Assembly: GCF_007004655.1 (NCBI RefSeq)
Contig: NZ_ML660092.1
Coordinates: forward strand, 230,546-294,545
From: Exilibacterium tricleocarpae
GTDB lineage: Bacteria; Pseudomonadota; Gammaproteobacteria; Pseudomonadales; Cellvibrionaceae
Length of the DNA stretch: 64,000 nucleotides
Direction: 5' to 3'
Part shown: piece by piece, positions 9,155 through 19,302 of the stretch
Position numbering within the stretch: position 1 is the stretch's first letter
Layout of the letters: every line of letters starts with the position of its first letter
Notes under the pieces: model-generated
Databases searched by the model: none
Told to the model about the DNA's origin: nothing
What the model saw: only the letters and a program-made list of their open reading frames with translations
Made by a program: the position numbers and the translations under genes

Positions 9155-10087
9155 ATGAACAGCGCCTCCCACCAGACTGTACTCCTAGATGAGGCGGTTC
9201 GGGCCCTGGTTGTCGACGTACGGGGCAACTACCTCGACGGCACCTTTGGCCGCGGTGGCCACAGCCGCTTGATCCTTGAACACCTGGCGCCTGCAGGTCG
9301 CCTGATCGCGTTTGACAAGGACCCCCAGGCGGTGGCCATCGCGCACCGGTTACTGGGCGACGACAAGCGTTTTGAGATTGTGCACGGCTCTTTCGCCGAG
9401 CTGGCCGCCGTCGTGGCTGAGCGCGGTTTGCAGGGGGCTATCGATGGCGTGTTGCTGGATCTAGGCGTTTCCTCGCCGCAGTTGGATACGGCTGAGCGGG
9501 GTTTCAGTTTTCTCCAGGACGGCCCGCTCGATATGCGCATGGACACCTCCCGCGGGGTTACCGCCGCGCAGTGGATCAACGCCGCGGCCGCCGGGGACAT
9601 CGCGCGGGTGCTGAAAGAATACGGCGAGGAGCGCTTCGCCAAACGCATGGCCAACGCCATTGTGCGCGAGCGCCAGAAGGCGCCGATTGCACGCACCGGA
9701 CAGTTGGCGGAGATAGTGGCGGCGGCAAATCCCGCCTGGGAGAAAGGCAAGCATCCGGCGACGCGGGCGTTCCAGGCGATTCGCATCCATATCAACGATG
9801 AGTTGGGTGACTTGCGCGCGGTATTGGACCAGGCGCTGGAAGCCCTGAAAGTGGGCGGACGACTGGTGGTGATCAGTTTTCACTCCCTCGAAGACCGCCT
9901 GGTAAAACGGTTTATCCGGCGCCATGAGCGCGGCGACAAGTTGCCGAAAGGCGTGCCAGTCACCGACGCGCAACTTAACCGACGGTTGCGCGGACTGGGT
10001 CGGGGCAGTCGTCCGGAGAGCGATGAAGTTAGTACTAACATACGCTCGAGAAGCGCTATTATGCGTGTTGCAGAAAAAATTCAATAA
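9155..10087 (+). CDS. rsmH: 16S rRNA m4C1402 N4-methyltransferase RsmH (MraW)
   Basis: 310 residues (E. coli 313). It methylates N4 of C1402 in 16S rRNA using S-adenosylmethionine. The SAM-binding loop GTFGRGGHS follows NYLDG near residues 27-38, [10 protein letters not shown] lies near 102-111 and [14 protein letters not shown] near 234-247, all family hallmarks. The start is set by AGGAGAGG a few bases upstream. Second gene of the dcw operon, as in nearly all gammaproteobacteria. Confidence 0.97.
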   Translation: MNSASHQTVLLDEAVRALVVDVRGNYLDGTFGRGGHSRLILEHLAPAGRLIAFDKDPQAVAIAHRLLGDDKRFEIVHGSFAELAAVVAERGLQGAIDGVLLDLGVSSPQLDTAERGFSFLQDGPLDMRMDTSRGVTAAQWINAAAAGDIARVLKEYGEERFAKRMANAIVRERQKAPIARTGQLAEIVAAANPAWEKGKHPATRAFQAIRIHINDELGDLRAVLDQALEALKVGGRLVVISFHSLEDRLVKRFIRRHERGDKLPKGVPVTDAQLNRRLRGLGRGSRPESDEVSTNIRSRSAIMRVAEKIQ

Positions 10088-10223
10088 GTACTCGGCAGCT
10101 GGTTTGAGGGCGTTTATTAACCGAGTATGTACGTAAATCCGGGTGTCCAAAGACAAGACACCGGACTAGCAGAGCAAGTATTGAGGTCCTCAACAGGGCT
10201 ACCGGAAGAAGTAGGAAGTAACA
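10088..10223 (+). other. rsmH-ftsL spacer with inverted repeats
   Basis: A 136-bp gap, longer than usual between these genes. It holds two inverted repeats without T tracts: ACTCGG...CCGAGT and CCGGGTGTC...GACACCGG. They may fold in the mRNA; no promoter is evident. Confidence 0.4.
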
Positions 10224-10565
10224 ATGCCCGCGAGAAAAATACCGGTCAGCAAAACGCCGGCGAGTCTGGGACAGGGTTTTACAGCGGCCCTGCCGCGGCT
10301 CAGTCCCGCCCGGGTGGGATTGATGCTGCTGTGGCTCGCCGTGCTTGGGTCGGCCCTGGGCGTGGTCTACACCACCCACCAGAGCCGGTTGCTGGTGCAT
10401 CAACTGGAGCTGGCGCGCAAGGAGACGGCGGAGCAGCAGGTGGCCTGGGGCCAGTATCTGCTCGAACAGAGTACCTGGGCGGCCTACCACCGCATTGAGC
10501 ATCTCGCTGTCAGCCGGCTGGATATGTACGTACCCGACACCGCCGACATTGTGATGGTGGACTGA
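10224..10565 (+). CDS. ftsL: Cell division protein FtsL
   Basis: A 113-residue bitopic protein (E. coli 121): cytoplasmic tail 1-30, one membrane helix about 31-50 (VGLMLLWLAVLGSALGVVYT), then a periplasmic coiled-coil stretch 55-85 with regularly spaced Leu/Glu. FtsL joins FtsQ and FtsB in the divisome complex that activates FtsWI. Sequence is poorly conserved in this family, so the call rests on topology, size and its place between rsmH and ftsI. GTAGGAAG gives the ribosome site. Confidence 0.93.
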   Translation: MPARKIPVSKTPASLGQGFTAALPRLSPARVGLMLLWLAVLGSALGVVYTTHQSRLLVHQLELARKETAEQQVAWGQYLLEQSTWAAYHRIEHLAVSRLDMYVPDTADIVMVD

Positions 10566-10584
10566 AACAGTCAACGAGTGATTG

Positions 10585-10648
10585 GAAAAACCTGAGCTGA
10601 AAAAGACCTGAACTGAGCAAGACCCGAGTTGAGCAAGACCGTAATTAA
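10585..10648 (+). repeat. Degenerate 16-bp tandem repeat, ftsL-ftsI gap
   Basis: Four units of 16 bp of the general form (g/a)(c/a)aagacc(t/c)gagctga fill most of the 101-bp gap before ftsI. Copies differ at several positions. No promoter is seen in it. Confidence 0.7.
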
Positions 10649-10666
10649 AGAAGGCCCATAGAGACA

Positions 10667-12460
10667 ATGGCAAAACGCACCAAACAACCAAAGGTACAGG
10701 CGTCGATCGCGCGCTGGCGCTTTTACGGCGCCGGCGCGGCGCTTTGCCTGTTGGGCGTCGTATTGCTTTGGCACGTCGCCGGCCTGCAGGTTATCCCGGG
10801 CGAAGACAAGGGCTTTGAATTTCTACAGGGACAGGGCGCCGCACGCACTGTCAGAACCGAACCCATCAGCGCCTACCGCGGTGTGATTACCGACCGTTAC
10901 GGCGAGCCCCTGGCGGTCAGCACCCCGGTGGTATCCATTTGGGCCAACCCGAACCTGCTGCCGGCCACCCAATCGAATGTAGCGACGCTCGCCAAAGCGC
11001 TGGGTCTGAACGCGAGTGCGGTAAAGAGCAAACTGGATAAATACAGCGACAAGGAATTTGTCTATCTGCGCCGCCACCTGCCGCCCCAGGATGCGGACAA
11101 GGTGCTGTCCAAGGCCATCCCCGGCGTTTTTGCGCAAACCGAATACCGCCGCTTTTATCCCGCCGCCGAAGTGACTTCGCACCTGGTCGGGTTTACCAAT
11201 ATCGACGATCGCGGCCAGGAGGGTATGGAACTGGCCCACGATCAGTGGCTGACCGGTATCGGGGGTGCCAAACGGGTGGTCAAGGACCTTAAAGGCCATG
11301 TCATCAAGGAAGAGGAATTACTGCGCGCGGCCCAGCCCGGCAAGGGCCTGACGCTGAGTATCGACCTGCGCCTGCAGTACCTGGCCTATCGCGAACTCAA
11401 GGCGACGGTTACCGAGCACCAGGCGCGGGGCGGCTCGGTGGTGGTGTTGGATACGGTCACCGGCGAAGTGCTGGCCATCGCCAACCAACCCGCCTACAAC
11501 CCTAACGACCGCCGCCGCATGCGGCCGGCCGACACTCGTAACCGCGCCATTATCGACCAGTTCGAGCCGGGCTCGACCATGAAGCCGGTGACGGTGATGG
11601 CAGCACTGGAAACCAGGCGCTACTCGCCCCACACCCTGGTCAATACCAGCCCGGGTTATATTCGCGTGGGCAGAAAAACACTGCTCGACCCCAGGGACTA
11701 CGGCGTCATCGACGTCACTAAAATTATCACCAAGTCGAGCCAGGTGGGGTTGACCAAGCTCGCCCTCGATCTCGATCCGCAGCAGATTCGCGATATGTAC
11801 TTTCGCCTCGGGCTGGGACAGAGCACCGGCAGCGGTTTCCCCGGCGAAAGTGTCGGCCTGCTGCCCAACCGCAGCCGCTGGCACCCGATCGAGCAGGCCA
11901 ACTTCGCGTTCGGTTACGGCTTGACGCTGACCGCATTGCAACTGGCGCAGGCCTACAGTGTGATTGCCAACCACGGTGTCAAGAAGCCGGTCTCCCTCAT
12001 AAAACTTACCGGTGAGCCGGTAACGGAAAATGTCGTCGACGCCGAGATCACCCGCCAGGTGTTGTCGATGATGAAAACCGTGGTCGGCCCCAAAGGCACC
12101 GCCAAGCGCGCCCACCTCGATGCCTACACCGTCGCCGGCAAAACCGGCACCGTGCACAAAGTCGGGCCGCAGGGCTATGAAGTGGACCGCAAGATCGCAT
12201 TGTTCGCCGGCATAGCGCCGGTGGAAAAGCCCCGTATCGTGACTGTTACCGTCGTCGATGAACCCAGTCGCGGCGAGTATTTCGGCGGCCAGGTGGCCGC
12301 ACCCCTGTTTTCCAAAGTCGCCGCCGGTGCGTTGCGCCTGCTGGATGTGACGCCGCAGGACAGCAGCCGGCTGGCCCGTCGCAGCGCCACCACCAAGGCC
12401 GCCGCGGTTAAACCGGCGGCGCAAACCGCCGCCGTCGAACACAGAGAGCCCCTGACCTGA
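10667..12460 (+). CDS. ftsI: Peptidoglycan D,D-transpeptidase FtsI (PBP3)
   Basis: A 597-residue class B penicillin-binding protein (E. coli 588) that cross-links septal peptidoglycan. One membrane anchor lies near 17-37, then the pedestal domain and the transpeptidase. Catalytic S303 sits in EPGSTMKP (SxxK) and KTGT is at 492-495. The second motif reads S357-S358-Q359 instead of the usual S-S-N, an unusual residue at a catalytic position. The C-terminus carries an Ala-rich tail of about 40 residues. The stop codon overlaps the murE start by one base (TGATG), suggesting coupled translation. Confidence 0.97.
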   Translation: MAKRTKQPKVQASIARWRFYGAGAALCLLGVVLLWHVAGLQVIPGEDKGFEFLQGQGAARTVRTEPISAYRGVITDRYGEPLAVSTPVVSIWANPNLLPATQSNVATLAKALGLNASAVKSKLDKYSDKEFVYLRRHLPPQDADKVLSKAIPGVFAQTEYRRFYPAAEVTSHLVGFTNIDDRGQEGMELAHDQWLTGIGGAKRVVKDLKGHVIKEEELLRAAQPGKGLTLSIDLRLQYLAYRELKATVTEHQARGGSVVVLDTVTGEVLAIANQPAYNPNDRRRMRPADTRNRAIIDQFEPGSTMKPVTVMAALETRRYSPHTLVNTSPGYIRVGRKTLLDPRDYGVIDVTKIITKSSQVGLTKLALDLDPQQIRDMYFRLGLGQSTGSGFPGESVGLLPNRSRWHPIEQANFAFGYGLTLTALQLAQAYSVIANHGVKKPVSLIKLTGEPVTENVVDAEITRQVLSMMKTVVGPKGTAKRAHLDAYTVAGKTGTVHKVGPQGYEVDRKIALFAGIAPVEKPRIVTVTVVDEPSRGEYFGGQVAAPLFSKVAAGALRLLDVTPQDSSRLARRSATTKAAAVKPAAQTAAVEHREPLT

Positions 12461-13968
12461 TGGCCGCCGTAGCACAACAGTTTTGCACGCGTATGGGCGA
12501 CCTGCTGGCCGGTGTCGACCTGCCGCCGAGTGTTGCCGATGTGGTGGTGCATGTGCTGTGTATCGACAGTAGGTCAGTGGGTCGCGGCGACGTTTTTGTG
12601 GCGCTGCGCGGTGCCCGCACCGATGGGCGGGACTTTATTCCCCAGGCCCTGGCGGCGGGTGCGGCGGCGGTTTTGGTGGAGGCGCCGGACGCCACTGTCG
12701 ATGTGTCCTTTGTCGAAGCGGTGCCGGTGATTGCCGTGCCGGAGCTGTCCCGCAGCCTCAGTGCCATGGCGGGTCACCTGTACGGGCAGCCCTCGCAGCA
12801 TATGCGCACCACCGGTATCACCGGTACCAACGGTAAAACCACCTGTACGCATCTGCTGGCGCAACTGGAAACCCTGCTCGGCAATGACGGTGCCAGTCTC
12901 GGCACCCTGGGTTACGGTCTGGCCGCCGATGCCGAGTTGACCGATACCGGGCTGACCACGCCGGATGCGGTGACCATGCAAAAGGCGCTGGCGGAACTCT
13001 ATCAGCGCGGCGCCCGCAGCCTGGCGATGGAAGTCTCCTCCCACAGCCTGGTGCAGGGGCGAGTGGCCGGTGTCGCAATCGACGTGGGCGTCTTTACCAA
13101 CCTGACCCACGACCACCTCGATTACCACGGCGATATGGAAAGCTACGGCGCCGCCAAGCGGCTGCTGTTCACCCTGCCGGGTCTGGTGCACGGCGTTATC
13201 AACCGCGACGATGCCTTCGGCCGCCAACTGCTCGCCGCTGTCGAGGGACCGCGGCTGTGGAGTTACGGCATCGGCCGGTCGAACGCCGATGTCCAGGCGC
13301 TGCAACCGACTTACTCCGCCAGAGGCATTGAGGCGCGGGTCATTTCGCCCTGGGGCGAGGGGCAACTGCGCAGCGCATTGCTGGGGCAGTTTAACCTGAG
13401 CAACTTGCTCGCGGTCATTACCGCGGCCTGCGTGCAGGGCGCGAGTTTTGCCGAGGTGATGTCGCTGGTGCCGCGGCTCAAGTCGGTGGTGGGCCGTATG
13501 CAACGGGTCGATGTCGACAGCGATATCGATGTGATTGTCGATTACGCCCACACCCCAGACGCGCTCGAACACGCGCTGGCGTCGTTGCGTCGTTGCACCG
13601 GCGGTCCGCTGTGGTGTGTGTTTGGCTGCGGCGGTGACCGCGACAGGAACAAACGGCCGCTGATGGGCGCGGTCGCCGAGCGCGGTGCCGATCAGGTGGT
13701 GATCACCAGCGATAACCCCCGCGGCGAACAGCCCGAAGCCATTATCGAGGACATTGAGCAGGGCGTCGCTGAGGTAGATGCCGTTATATCGGTCTCTGAT
13801 CGGGCGGCTGCGATTGCCGAGGCGCTGGCCCGGGCGCCGGCCGGTACCTGCATATTGATTGCCGGCAAGGGGCATGAAGAGTACCAACAGATCGGCGACA
13901 GTCGCCTGGCGTTCAGCGACCTCGGGCAGGCACGCCTGGCGTTGCACCAGCGAAACAATACGGGATAG
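12460..13968 (+). CDS. murE: UDP-MurNAc-tripeptide ligase MurE (meso-DAP adding)
   Basis: 502 residues (E. coli 495). It adds meso-diaminopimelate to UDP-MurNAc-L-Ala-D-Glu with ATP. The ATP loop GTNGKTT is near 125-131, and D418-N-P-R421 is the signature that selects meso-DAP over lysine. SSHSLVQGRV and NLTHDHLDYH are also typical. It overlaps ftsI by one base and is followed by murF after 2 bp. Confidence 0.97.
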   Translation: MAAVAQQFCTRMGDLLAGVDLPPSVADVVVHVLCIDSRSVGRGDVFVALRGARTDGRDFIPQALAAGAAAVLVEAPDATVDVSFVEAVPVIAVPELSRSLSAMAGHLYGQPSQHMRTTGITGTNGKTTCTHLLAQLETLLGNDGASLGTLGYGLAADAELTDTGLTTPDAVTMQKALAELYQRGARSLAMEVSSHSLVQGRVAGVAIDVGVFTNLTHDHLDYHGDMESYGAAKRLLFTLPGLVHGVINRDDAFGRQLLAAVEGPRLWSYGIGRSNADVQALQPTYSARGIEARVISPWGEGQLRSALLGQFNLSNLLAVITAACVQGASFAEVMSLVPRLKSVVGRMQRVDVDSDIDVIVDYAHTPDALEHALASLRRCTGGPLWCVFGCGGDRDRNKRPLMGAVAERGADQVVITSDNPRGEQPEAIIEDIEQGVAEVDAVISVSDRAAAIAEALARAPAGTCILIAGKGHEEYQQIGDSRLAFSDLGQARLALHQRNNTG

Positions 13969-13970
13969 TT

Positions 13971-15395
13971 ATGATCGGGTCTTTAACCCTGAAACAGGTG
14001 AGCACTGAAATCATGCCGGCGACTTTTATAGAGCCGCAGGCGCCTATAGAGCCGCAGGCACTTGTCGAACCGCAGGCGCCCGCCGCCGATGTGCACGGGC
14101 GTTTCACCCGCGTCAGCACCGATACCCGCTCGTTGCAGGCGGGGGATCTCTTTGTGGCGCTGCGCGGCGATAATTTCGACGGCCACCGGTTTGTGGGCGA
14201 TGCCCTCAAGCGAGGCGCCTGCGCGGTGGTGGTGGATACCCGGCAAACGCAACTGGCCGCACCGCAACTGGTGGTTGCAGATACCATTCAGGCGCTGGGG
14301 CAGATAGCGGCGCTGAACCGGGCCGCGTTTCGGGGCCGGCTGGTGGCCATAACCGGCAGTTCAGGCAAAACCAGTGTCAAGGGAATGGCTGCCAGCATCC
14401 TCGGCCAGCGCGGCAGTACGCTCGCCACCCGCGGCAATCTGAATAACCATATCGGCGTGCCCTTGACCTTGTTGGAACTCAACGACGAGCACGAATTTGC
14501 CGTGATTGAGATGGGCGCCAACAGCGCCGGTGAAATCGAGTACCTCACCGGTCTCGCCGGGCCGGATGTGGCGCTGGTTAACAACGTCATGCCGGCTCAC
14601 CTCGAAGGCTTCGGTTCCATCGACGGTGTGGCGCGGGCGAAATCGGAAATATTCTCGGGTCTCGGTGCCGGCGGTATTGCCGTGGTGAATCTCGATGACA
14701 ATTATTCCGGGCAGTATCTGCAACAGTTGCGGGGAAAAAATATCGTCACCTTCAGCCTGGATCAAGACGCAGCGGATTTCCGCGCGGCGCAGCACGGCAG
14801 TGACGCCGCCGGCAACGTCTGGTTCGAACTGCAGGGCCCCGCGGGCACAGCGCGGATTCAGTTGCGGGTGATGGGTCAACACAATGTCGCCAATGCCTTG
14901 GCCGCGGCGGCTTGCAGCTTCGCAGTGGGGGCGGAGCTGGCGGATATTCGCGCGGGTCTGGAGAGCTTTCAGAATATTGCCGGGCGCATGCAGGTGACTG
15001 CCGGTATCGCCGGCAGCCTGATTATCGATGATTCCTACAACGCCAATCCCAGTTCGGTGCGTGCCGCCATTGATACCCTGGTGGCGCGCAGTGGTGAAAC
15101 CGTGCTGGTGTTGGGGGATATGGCCGAACTCGGTGATGAGGCCCGGGAGCAGCATCACCAGATCGGCGCCTATGCGCGCAGCCGCGGTGCGGCGCGACTG
15201 GTGACGGTGGGGCAGTTGAGCCAGGCGGCCAGCGCCGCCTTCGGCGCCGGAGCAGAGCACTTTGCAACCCATGAGGCGGCGGTAGCGCACCTGCGCCCGC
15301 TGCTGCACGGAGACATGGTGTTGTTGGTAAAAGGGTCGTTCAGTTCACGAATGGGAACAGTGGTGCGGGCGTTGGCGACCGGCGGAGAAAAATAA
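13971..15395 (+). CDS. murF: UDP-MurNAc-pentapeptide ligase MurF
   Basis: 474 residues (E. coli 452). It adds D-Ala-D-Ala to UDP-MurNAc-tripeptide. The ATP site [10 protein letters not shown] is near 127-136, with [13 protein letters not shown] and [11 protein letters not shown] further on, all MurF hallmarks. The N-terminal domain has an extra repetitive stretch at about residues 20-37, three copies of a six-residue unit of form (I/V)EPQA(P/L), placed between the first helix and the substrate loop. The rest is complete. The gene follows murE by 2 bp and precedes mraY by 2 bp. Confidence 0.97.
   Translation: MIGSLTLKQVSTEIMPATFIEPQAPIEPQALVEPQAPAADVHGRFTRVSTDTRSLQAGDLFVALRGDNFDGHRFVGDALKRGACAVVVDTRQTQLAAPQLVVADTIQALGQIAALNRAAFRGRLVAITGSSGKTSVKGMAASILGQRGSTLATRGNLNNHIGVPLTLLELNDEHEFAVIEMGANSAGEIEYLTGLAGPDVALVNNVMPAHLEGFGSIDGVARAKSEIFSGLGAGGIAVVNLDDNYSGQYLQQLRGKNIVTFSLDQDAADFRAAQHGSDAAGNVWFELQGPAGTARIQLRVMGQHNVANALAAAACSFAVGAELADIRAGLESFQNIAGRMQVTAGIAGSLIIDDSYNANPSSVRAAIDTLVARSGETVLVLGDMAELGDEAREQHHQIGAYARSRGAARLVTVGQLSQAASAAFGAGAEHFATHEAAVAHLRPLLHGDMVLLVKGSFSSRMGTVVRALATGGEK
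14028..14081 (+). repeat. 18-bp tandem repeat inside murF
   Basis: Three in-frame 18-bp units, ATAGAGCCGCAGGCGCCT and two variants, encode the EPQA repeat near the MurF N-terminus. Units 1 and 2 differ at three bases, unit 3 at more. Confidence 0.9.
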
Positions 15396-15397
15396 TA

Positions 15398-16480
15398 ATG
15401 CTTTTGTGGCTGGCTGAATTTTTGCAGCAATATGTCAGTGGTTTCAGTGTTTTTCAATACCTGACATTTCGCGGCATCCTGGGGGTGTTGACGGCGCTGT
15501 TGATCTCACTGGTGCTCGGGCCCTGGATGATCCGGCGCCTCAATCGATTGCAGATCGGGCAGTCGGTGCGCGATGACGGGCCGCAGTCGCACCTGAGTAA
15601 AACCGGTACGCCCACGATGGGCGGCACTCTGATTCTGGCGGCGATCTTTATCAGCGCGCTGCTGTGGTCGGACTTGAGTAACCGCTACGTGTGGGTGGTG
15701 TTGCTGGTTACCGCTCTGTTCGGCGCGGTGGGTTGGGTCGACGACTATCGCAAGGTGGTGGAGGCCAACTCCCGCGGCCTGCCGGCGCGCTGGAAATACT
15801 TCTGGCAGTCGGTCGGCGGCCTCGGTGCCGCCGTCTTTCTTTACCAGTCGTCGTCGCTGCCGGCGGAGACGCAATTGATCGTGCCGTTTTTCAAAACGGT
15901 GGCGGTGGATATGGGTTTGTTTTATATCGCCCTGACCTACTTCGTGGTGGTCGGGTCGAGCAACGCCGTCAACCTGACTGACGGCCTGGACGGTCTGGCG
16001 ATTATGCCGACGGTGATGGTGGGCACGGCGCTCGGCGTTATCGCCTACCTGGTAGGCAACGCCAATTTTGCCAGTTATCTCCACGTTCCTTATATACCGG
16101 GCACGGGAGAACTGGTGGTGTTTTGCGGGGCGCTGGGTGGTGCCGGGCTCGGCTTTCTCTGGTTCAACACCTATCCCGCCCAGGTGTTTATGGGCGATGT
16201 CGGCGCGCTGGCGCTGGGGGCTGCCCTGGGCATCATCGCCGTGATTGTGCGCCATGAAATTGTATTTTTTATTATGGGCGGCGTGTTTGTGATGGAAACG
16301 ATTTCGGTCATTTTACAGGTGGGTTCATTCAAACTCACCGGCCGGCGAATTTTTCGTATGGCACCGCTGCACCATCACTTTGAATTGAAGGGCTGGCCCG
16401 AACCGCGGGTCATTGTGCGTTTCTGGATCATCACCGTGATGTTGGTGTTGTTTGGCCTGGCGACGCTCAAGCTGCGTTGA
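15398..16480 (+). CDS. mraY: Phospho-MurNAc-pentapeptide translocase MraY
   Basis: 360 residues, same length as E. coli MraY. It transfers phospho-MurNAc-pentapeptide to undecaprenyl phosphate, making lipid I. About ten membrane helices are visible. Catalytic and family motifs include KTGTPTMGG (near 68-76), [21 protein letters not shown] near 189-201 and [11 protein letters not shown] near 325-335. Second-to-last helix and C-terminus are complete. A 282-bp spacer separates it from murD, much longer than usual for this cluster. Confidence 0.97.
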   Translation: MLLWLAEFLQQYVSGFSVFQYLTFRGILGVLTALLISLVLGPWMIRRLNRLQIGQSVRDDGPQSHLSKTGTPTMGGTLILAAIFISALLWSDLSNRYVWVVLLVTALFGAVGWVDDYRKVVEANSRGLPARWKYFWQSVGGLGAAVFLYQSSSLPAETQLIVPFFKTVAVDMGLFYIALTYFVVVGSSNAVNLTDGLDGLAIMPTVMVGTALGVIAYLVGNANFASYLHVPYIPGTGELVVFCGALGGAGLGFLWFNTYPAQVFMGDVGALALGAALGIIAVIVRHEIVFFIMGGVFVMETISVILQVGSFKLTGRRIFRMAPLHHHFELKGWPEPRVIVRFWIITVMLVLFGLATLKLR

Positions 16481-16762
16481 GTGGCAAGCAGCGGGCCGGC
16501 GGCAAGTGACAGGGGCGGTGCTTGTGTCGCCCTATAGGTCGAGAGAGCCGAATTAGAGCATTGCACGGCAGTGTGAAGCGGAAGCGTCGAACAGCAAGGT
16601 CGAGTAAAGCGTCAGGTTAACAGGTTGCGTTACAGGTCTGGGGCAGGTCGTTGCGGTTTATGGTCAAGGTGCATTGTCAAGGTTTGGTGTCAGATTAGGT
16701 AGGCAAGGTAAGTACGTAAGGTAAGCAGTGAAGGTAAGTGGTTAAACAGGTGGCTAAAGTCA
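16481..16762 (+). other. mraY-murD spacer with short repeats
   Basis: 282 bp without a gene, rich in AAGGT/AGGTAAG motifs. A clear 13-bp tandem repeat occupies 16706-16744 and looser copies lie upstream (GTCAAGGT twice near 16663-16684). I see no terminator or strong promoter. Confidence 0.5.
16706..16744 (+). repeat. 13-bp tandem repeat before murD
   Basis: Three consecutive 13-bp units beginning AGGTAAG (starts 16706, 16719, 16732) end 18 bp before the murD start codon. The AGGT elements resemble ribosome-binding sequence. Confidence 0.75.
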
Positions 16763-18109
16763 ATGGCTGAGTTAATTGCGCAAAGTGGTGTGACCGCCAT
16801 CGTCGGCCTCGGGGCGACGGGGCTGTCGGTTGCGCGCTATCTGGCCGGCCAGGGGCGTCCCTTTGTGGTGCTGGACTCGCGCCCGCAGCCACCGAACCTG
16901 GCGCGTTTTCGCGCCGACTTTCCCGGCGTGCACTGCGAATTGGGCCGCCTCGACAGCGACACGCTCTGCGCGGTGGAGAAGATTGTATTGAGCCCCGGCG
17001 TGGCGCTGGCCGAGGAGGCCGTGCAGGCGGCCCTGCAGCAGGGAGTCGAAGTCCTCGGCGATATCGAACTGTTCGTGCGGGCTGCGCGCGCGCCGATCGT
17101 GGCGATCACCGGCTCCAACGGCAAGAGCACAGTGACCACCCTGGTCGGTGAGATGGCGCAAGCCGCCGGTCTCAAGGTCGCCGTCGGCGGCAACCTGGGA
17201 CCGCCGGCGCTGGATTTGCTGGATGCGACGGTGCAGCTCTACGTGGTGGAGTTGTCCAGTTTTCAATTGGAGACCACCGCCAGCGTCAACGCCGTGGCGG
17301 CGACCATATTGAATCTCAGTGCCGATCATCTCGATCGCTACGCGTCCATGGTCGAGTACCACGCGGCCAAGCAGCGCATCTATTTCGGTGCCGAGCATGT
17401 GGTGGTCAACCGCGACGATCTCCTCACCCAGGCGCCCCGGGCAGGCGGGGTGGGTTTTTACAGTTTTGGTTTGAGCGAGCCGGACTTGCGCGACTTCGGC
17501 CTGCGCCAGGTCGACGGCGAACCCTGGTTGGCCCAGGGGCTCGACGCCCTGATGCCGGTGCAAAGCCTGGCCATGCGCGGCCGCCACAATATCGCCAACG
17601 CACTGGCGGCCATGGCGCTCGCCCACGCCATCGACCTGCCGCGCCCGGCGGTGCTCGAAACCCTCAGCCGTTTCAAAGGGTTGGCGCATCGTTGCGAATG
17701 GGTTGCCGAGAAAGACGGCGTGGAGTTTTTTAACGACTCCAAAGGCACCAATGTGGGTGCGACGCTGGCGGCGATTACCGGCCTGGCGCGAGCGCCCGGC
17801 AAGGTGGTATTGATCGCCGGCGGCGAGGCCAAGGATGCCGACTTCAGTCCGCTGGCGCCGGTGTTGGAAACCCAGGTGCGCAGCCTGGTGTTGATCGGAC
17901 GCGACGCCGAGAAAATTGCCGCGGTGGCGGGCGCCGCGCCGCGGGTTTACGCACAGACGCTGCAGCAGGCGGTGGCTGCAGCGGCGCAGGCGGCGCAGGC
18001 GGGGGATGCCGTGCTGCTGTCGCCGGCCTGCGCCAGCTTCGATATGTTTGCCGATTATCGGGATCGGGGTGACCAGTTTAAGAACGCGGTGCGGGAGTGG
18101 GTGGCATGA
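16763..18109 (+). CDS. murD: UDP-MurNAc-L-Ala:D-Glu ligase MurD
   Basis: 448 residues (E. coli 438). It adds D-glutamate to UDP-MurNAc-L-Ala. [14 protein letters not shown] near 14-27 is the N-terminal nucleotide-sugar site, [11 protein letters not shown] near 117-127 the ATP loop, and HRCEW and NDSKGTN are family motifs. The ribosome site before ATG 16763 is weak (AGGTGGCTAAAGTCA). It overlaps ftsW by four bases (ATGA). Confidence 0.97.
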   Translation: MAELIAQSGVTAIVGLGATGLSVARYLAGQGRPFVVLDSRPQPPNLARFRADFPGVHCELGRLDSDTLCAVEKIVLSPGVALAEEAVQAALQQGVEVLGDIELFVRAARAPIVAITGSNGKSTVTTLVGEMAQAAGLKVAVGGNLGPPALDLLDATVQLYVVELSSFQLETTASVNAVAATILNLSADHLDRYASMVEYHAAKQRIYFGAEHVVVNRDDLLTQAPRAGGVGFYSFGLSEPDLRDFGLRQVDGEPWLAQGLDALMPVQSLAMRGRHNIANALAAMALAHAIDLPRPAVLETLSRFKGLAHRCEWVAEKDGVEFFNDSKGTNVGATLAAITGLARAPGKVVLIAGGEAKDADFSPLAPVLETQVRSLVLIGRDAEKIAAVAGAAPRVYAQTLQQAVAAAAQAAQAGDAVLLSPACASFDMFADYRDRGDQFKNAVREWVA

Positions 18110-19302
18110 GCGCGGTAATCGCCCCCACCTCTCTGTATGCGCCGGTCGCGGGGACGGTGGCCCGGGTGGACCTTGAGTTGGTGGCAATCATCGCCGCGCT
18201 CTTGACCATCGGCATAGTGATGGTGGCGTCCGCTTCGGTGGGGTTTGCCGACAGTGTCTACGGCGACCCCTGGTTTTTTGTCAAGCGTCACGCCATCTAC
18301 CTGTTGCTCGGCGGTCTCGGCGGTGCGCTGGTGGCCGCCGTGCCGCCGGTCGTATGGCGCGATTACGGTTGGGTGTTGCTGTTGCTGGCCCTGCTGCTAC
18401 TGGTGCTGGTGCTGGTGCCCGGGCTCGGACGCCGGGTCAACGGCAGCCAGCGCTGGTTGATCTTCGGGCCCATCACCGTGCAGGCGTCTGAAGTGGCGAA
18501 GTTTAGCGCCGTGGTGTTCTTTGCCGGTTACCTGGCACGACGCCAACTGGAATTGCGCGGGGGCTGGAGCGGTATTGTCAAGCCGACCCTGCTGGTGGCG
18601 GTGATTGTGTTTTTGTTGTTGCTGGAGCCGGATTTCGGCAGCGCCGTGGTGATTTGTGCGACGGTGGTGGCGATGATGTTTCTGGCCGGTGTGAAGATGT
18701 GGCAGTTTGGTTTGCTGACGCTGCTCGGGGGCTGCGGCCTGGCGTTGATCGCCATACTGTCCCCCTATCGGATGCAGCGGCTGATTACATTTCTGGACCC
18801 CTGGGCGGACCAGTTCAACAGCGGCTACCAGTTGACCCAGTCGCTGATCGCGTTCGGGCGCGGTGAATGGTTAGGTGTAGGTCTGGGCAACAGTGTGCAG
18901 AAACTGTTTTACCTGCCCGAGGCGCACACGGATTTTATTTTCGCCATAGTGGCGGAGGAGTTCGGCCTGATCGGCTGTACGCTGCTGATCGGCCTGTTTG
19001 TGGGATTGGTGTTCAAAGTGCTGGATATCGCCCGGCGTGCGATTGTGGCCGGCGATGCGTTTGCCAGCTTTGCGGCGTTCGGTATCGCCATTCTGATCGG
19101 CGGACAGACGTTTATCAATATCGGTGTAGCGTCGGGACTGCTGCCCACCAAAGGCTTGACCCTGCCGTTTATCAGTTACGGCGGCAGCAGTCTGATCGTC
19201 TGCTGTGCGTTGATGGCGTTTTTGCTGCGCCTGGATTGGGAGTTGCGCCGGCCGGCGCCGGTCGCCGAGAAAAAACAGCGAGGTAGGCGACGTGCAAGCT
19301 GA
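18106..19302 (+). CDS. ftsW: Septal peptidoglycan polymerase FtsW
   Basis: A 398-residue SEDS-family membrane protein that polymerises lipid II at the septum together with FtsI. About ten membrane helices are visible. [23 protein letters not shown]-type sequence in the middle, [15 protein letters not shown] and [12 protein letters not shown] near the C-terminus are SEDS hallmarks. I chose ATG 18106, which overlaps the murD stop (ATGA), over the in-frame GTG three codons earlier. Confidence 0.97.
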   Translation: MSAVIAPTSLYAPVAGTVARVDLELVAIIAALLTIGIVMVASASVGFADSVYGDPWFFVKRHAIYLLLGGLGGALVAAVPPVVWRDYGWVLLLLALLLLVLVLVPGLGRRVNGSQRWLIFGPITVQASEVAKFSAVVFFAGYLARRQLELRGGWSGIVKPTLLVAVIVFLLLLEPDFGSAVVICATVVAMMFLAGVKMWQFGLLTLLGGCGLALIAILSPYRMQRLITFLDPWADQFNSGYQLTQSLIAFGRGEWLGVGLGNSVQKLFYLPEAHTDFIFAIVAEEFGLIGCTLLIGLFVGLVFKVLDIARRAIVAGDAFASFAAFGIAILIGGQTFINIGVASGLLPTKGLTLPFISYGGSSLIVCCALMAFLLRLDWELRRPAPVAEKKQRGRRRAS

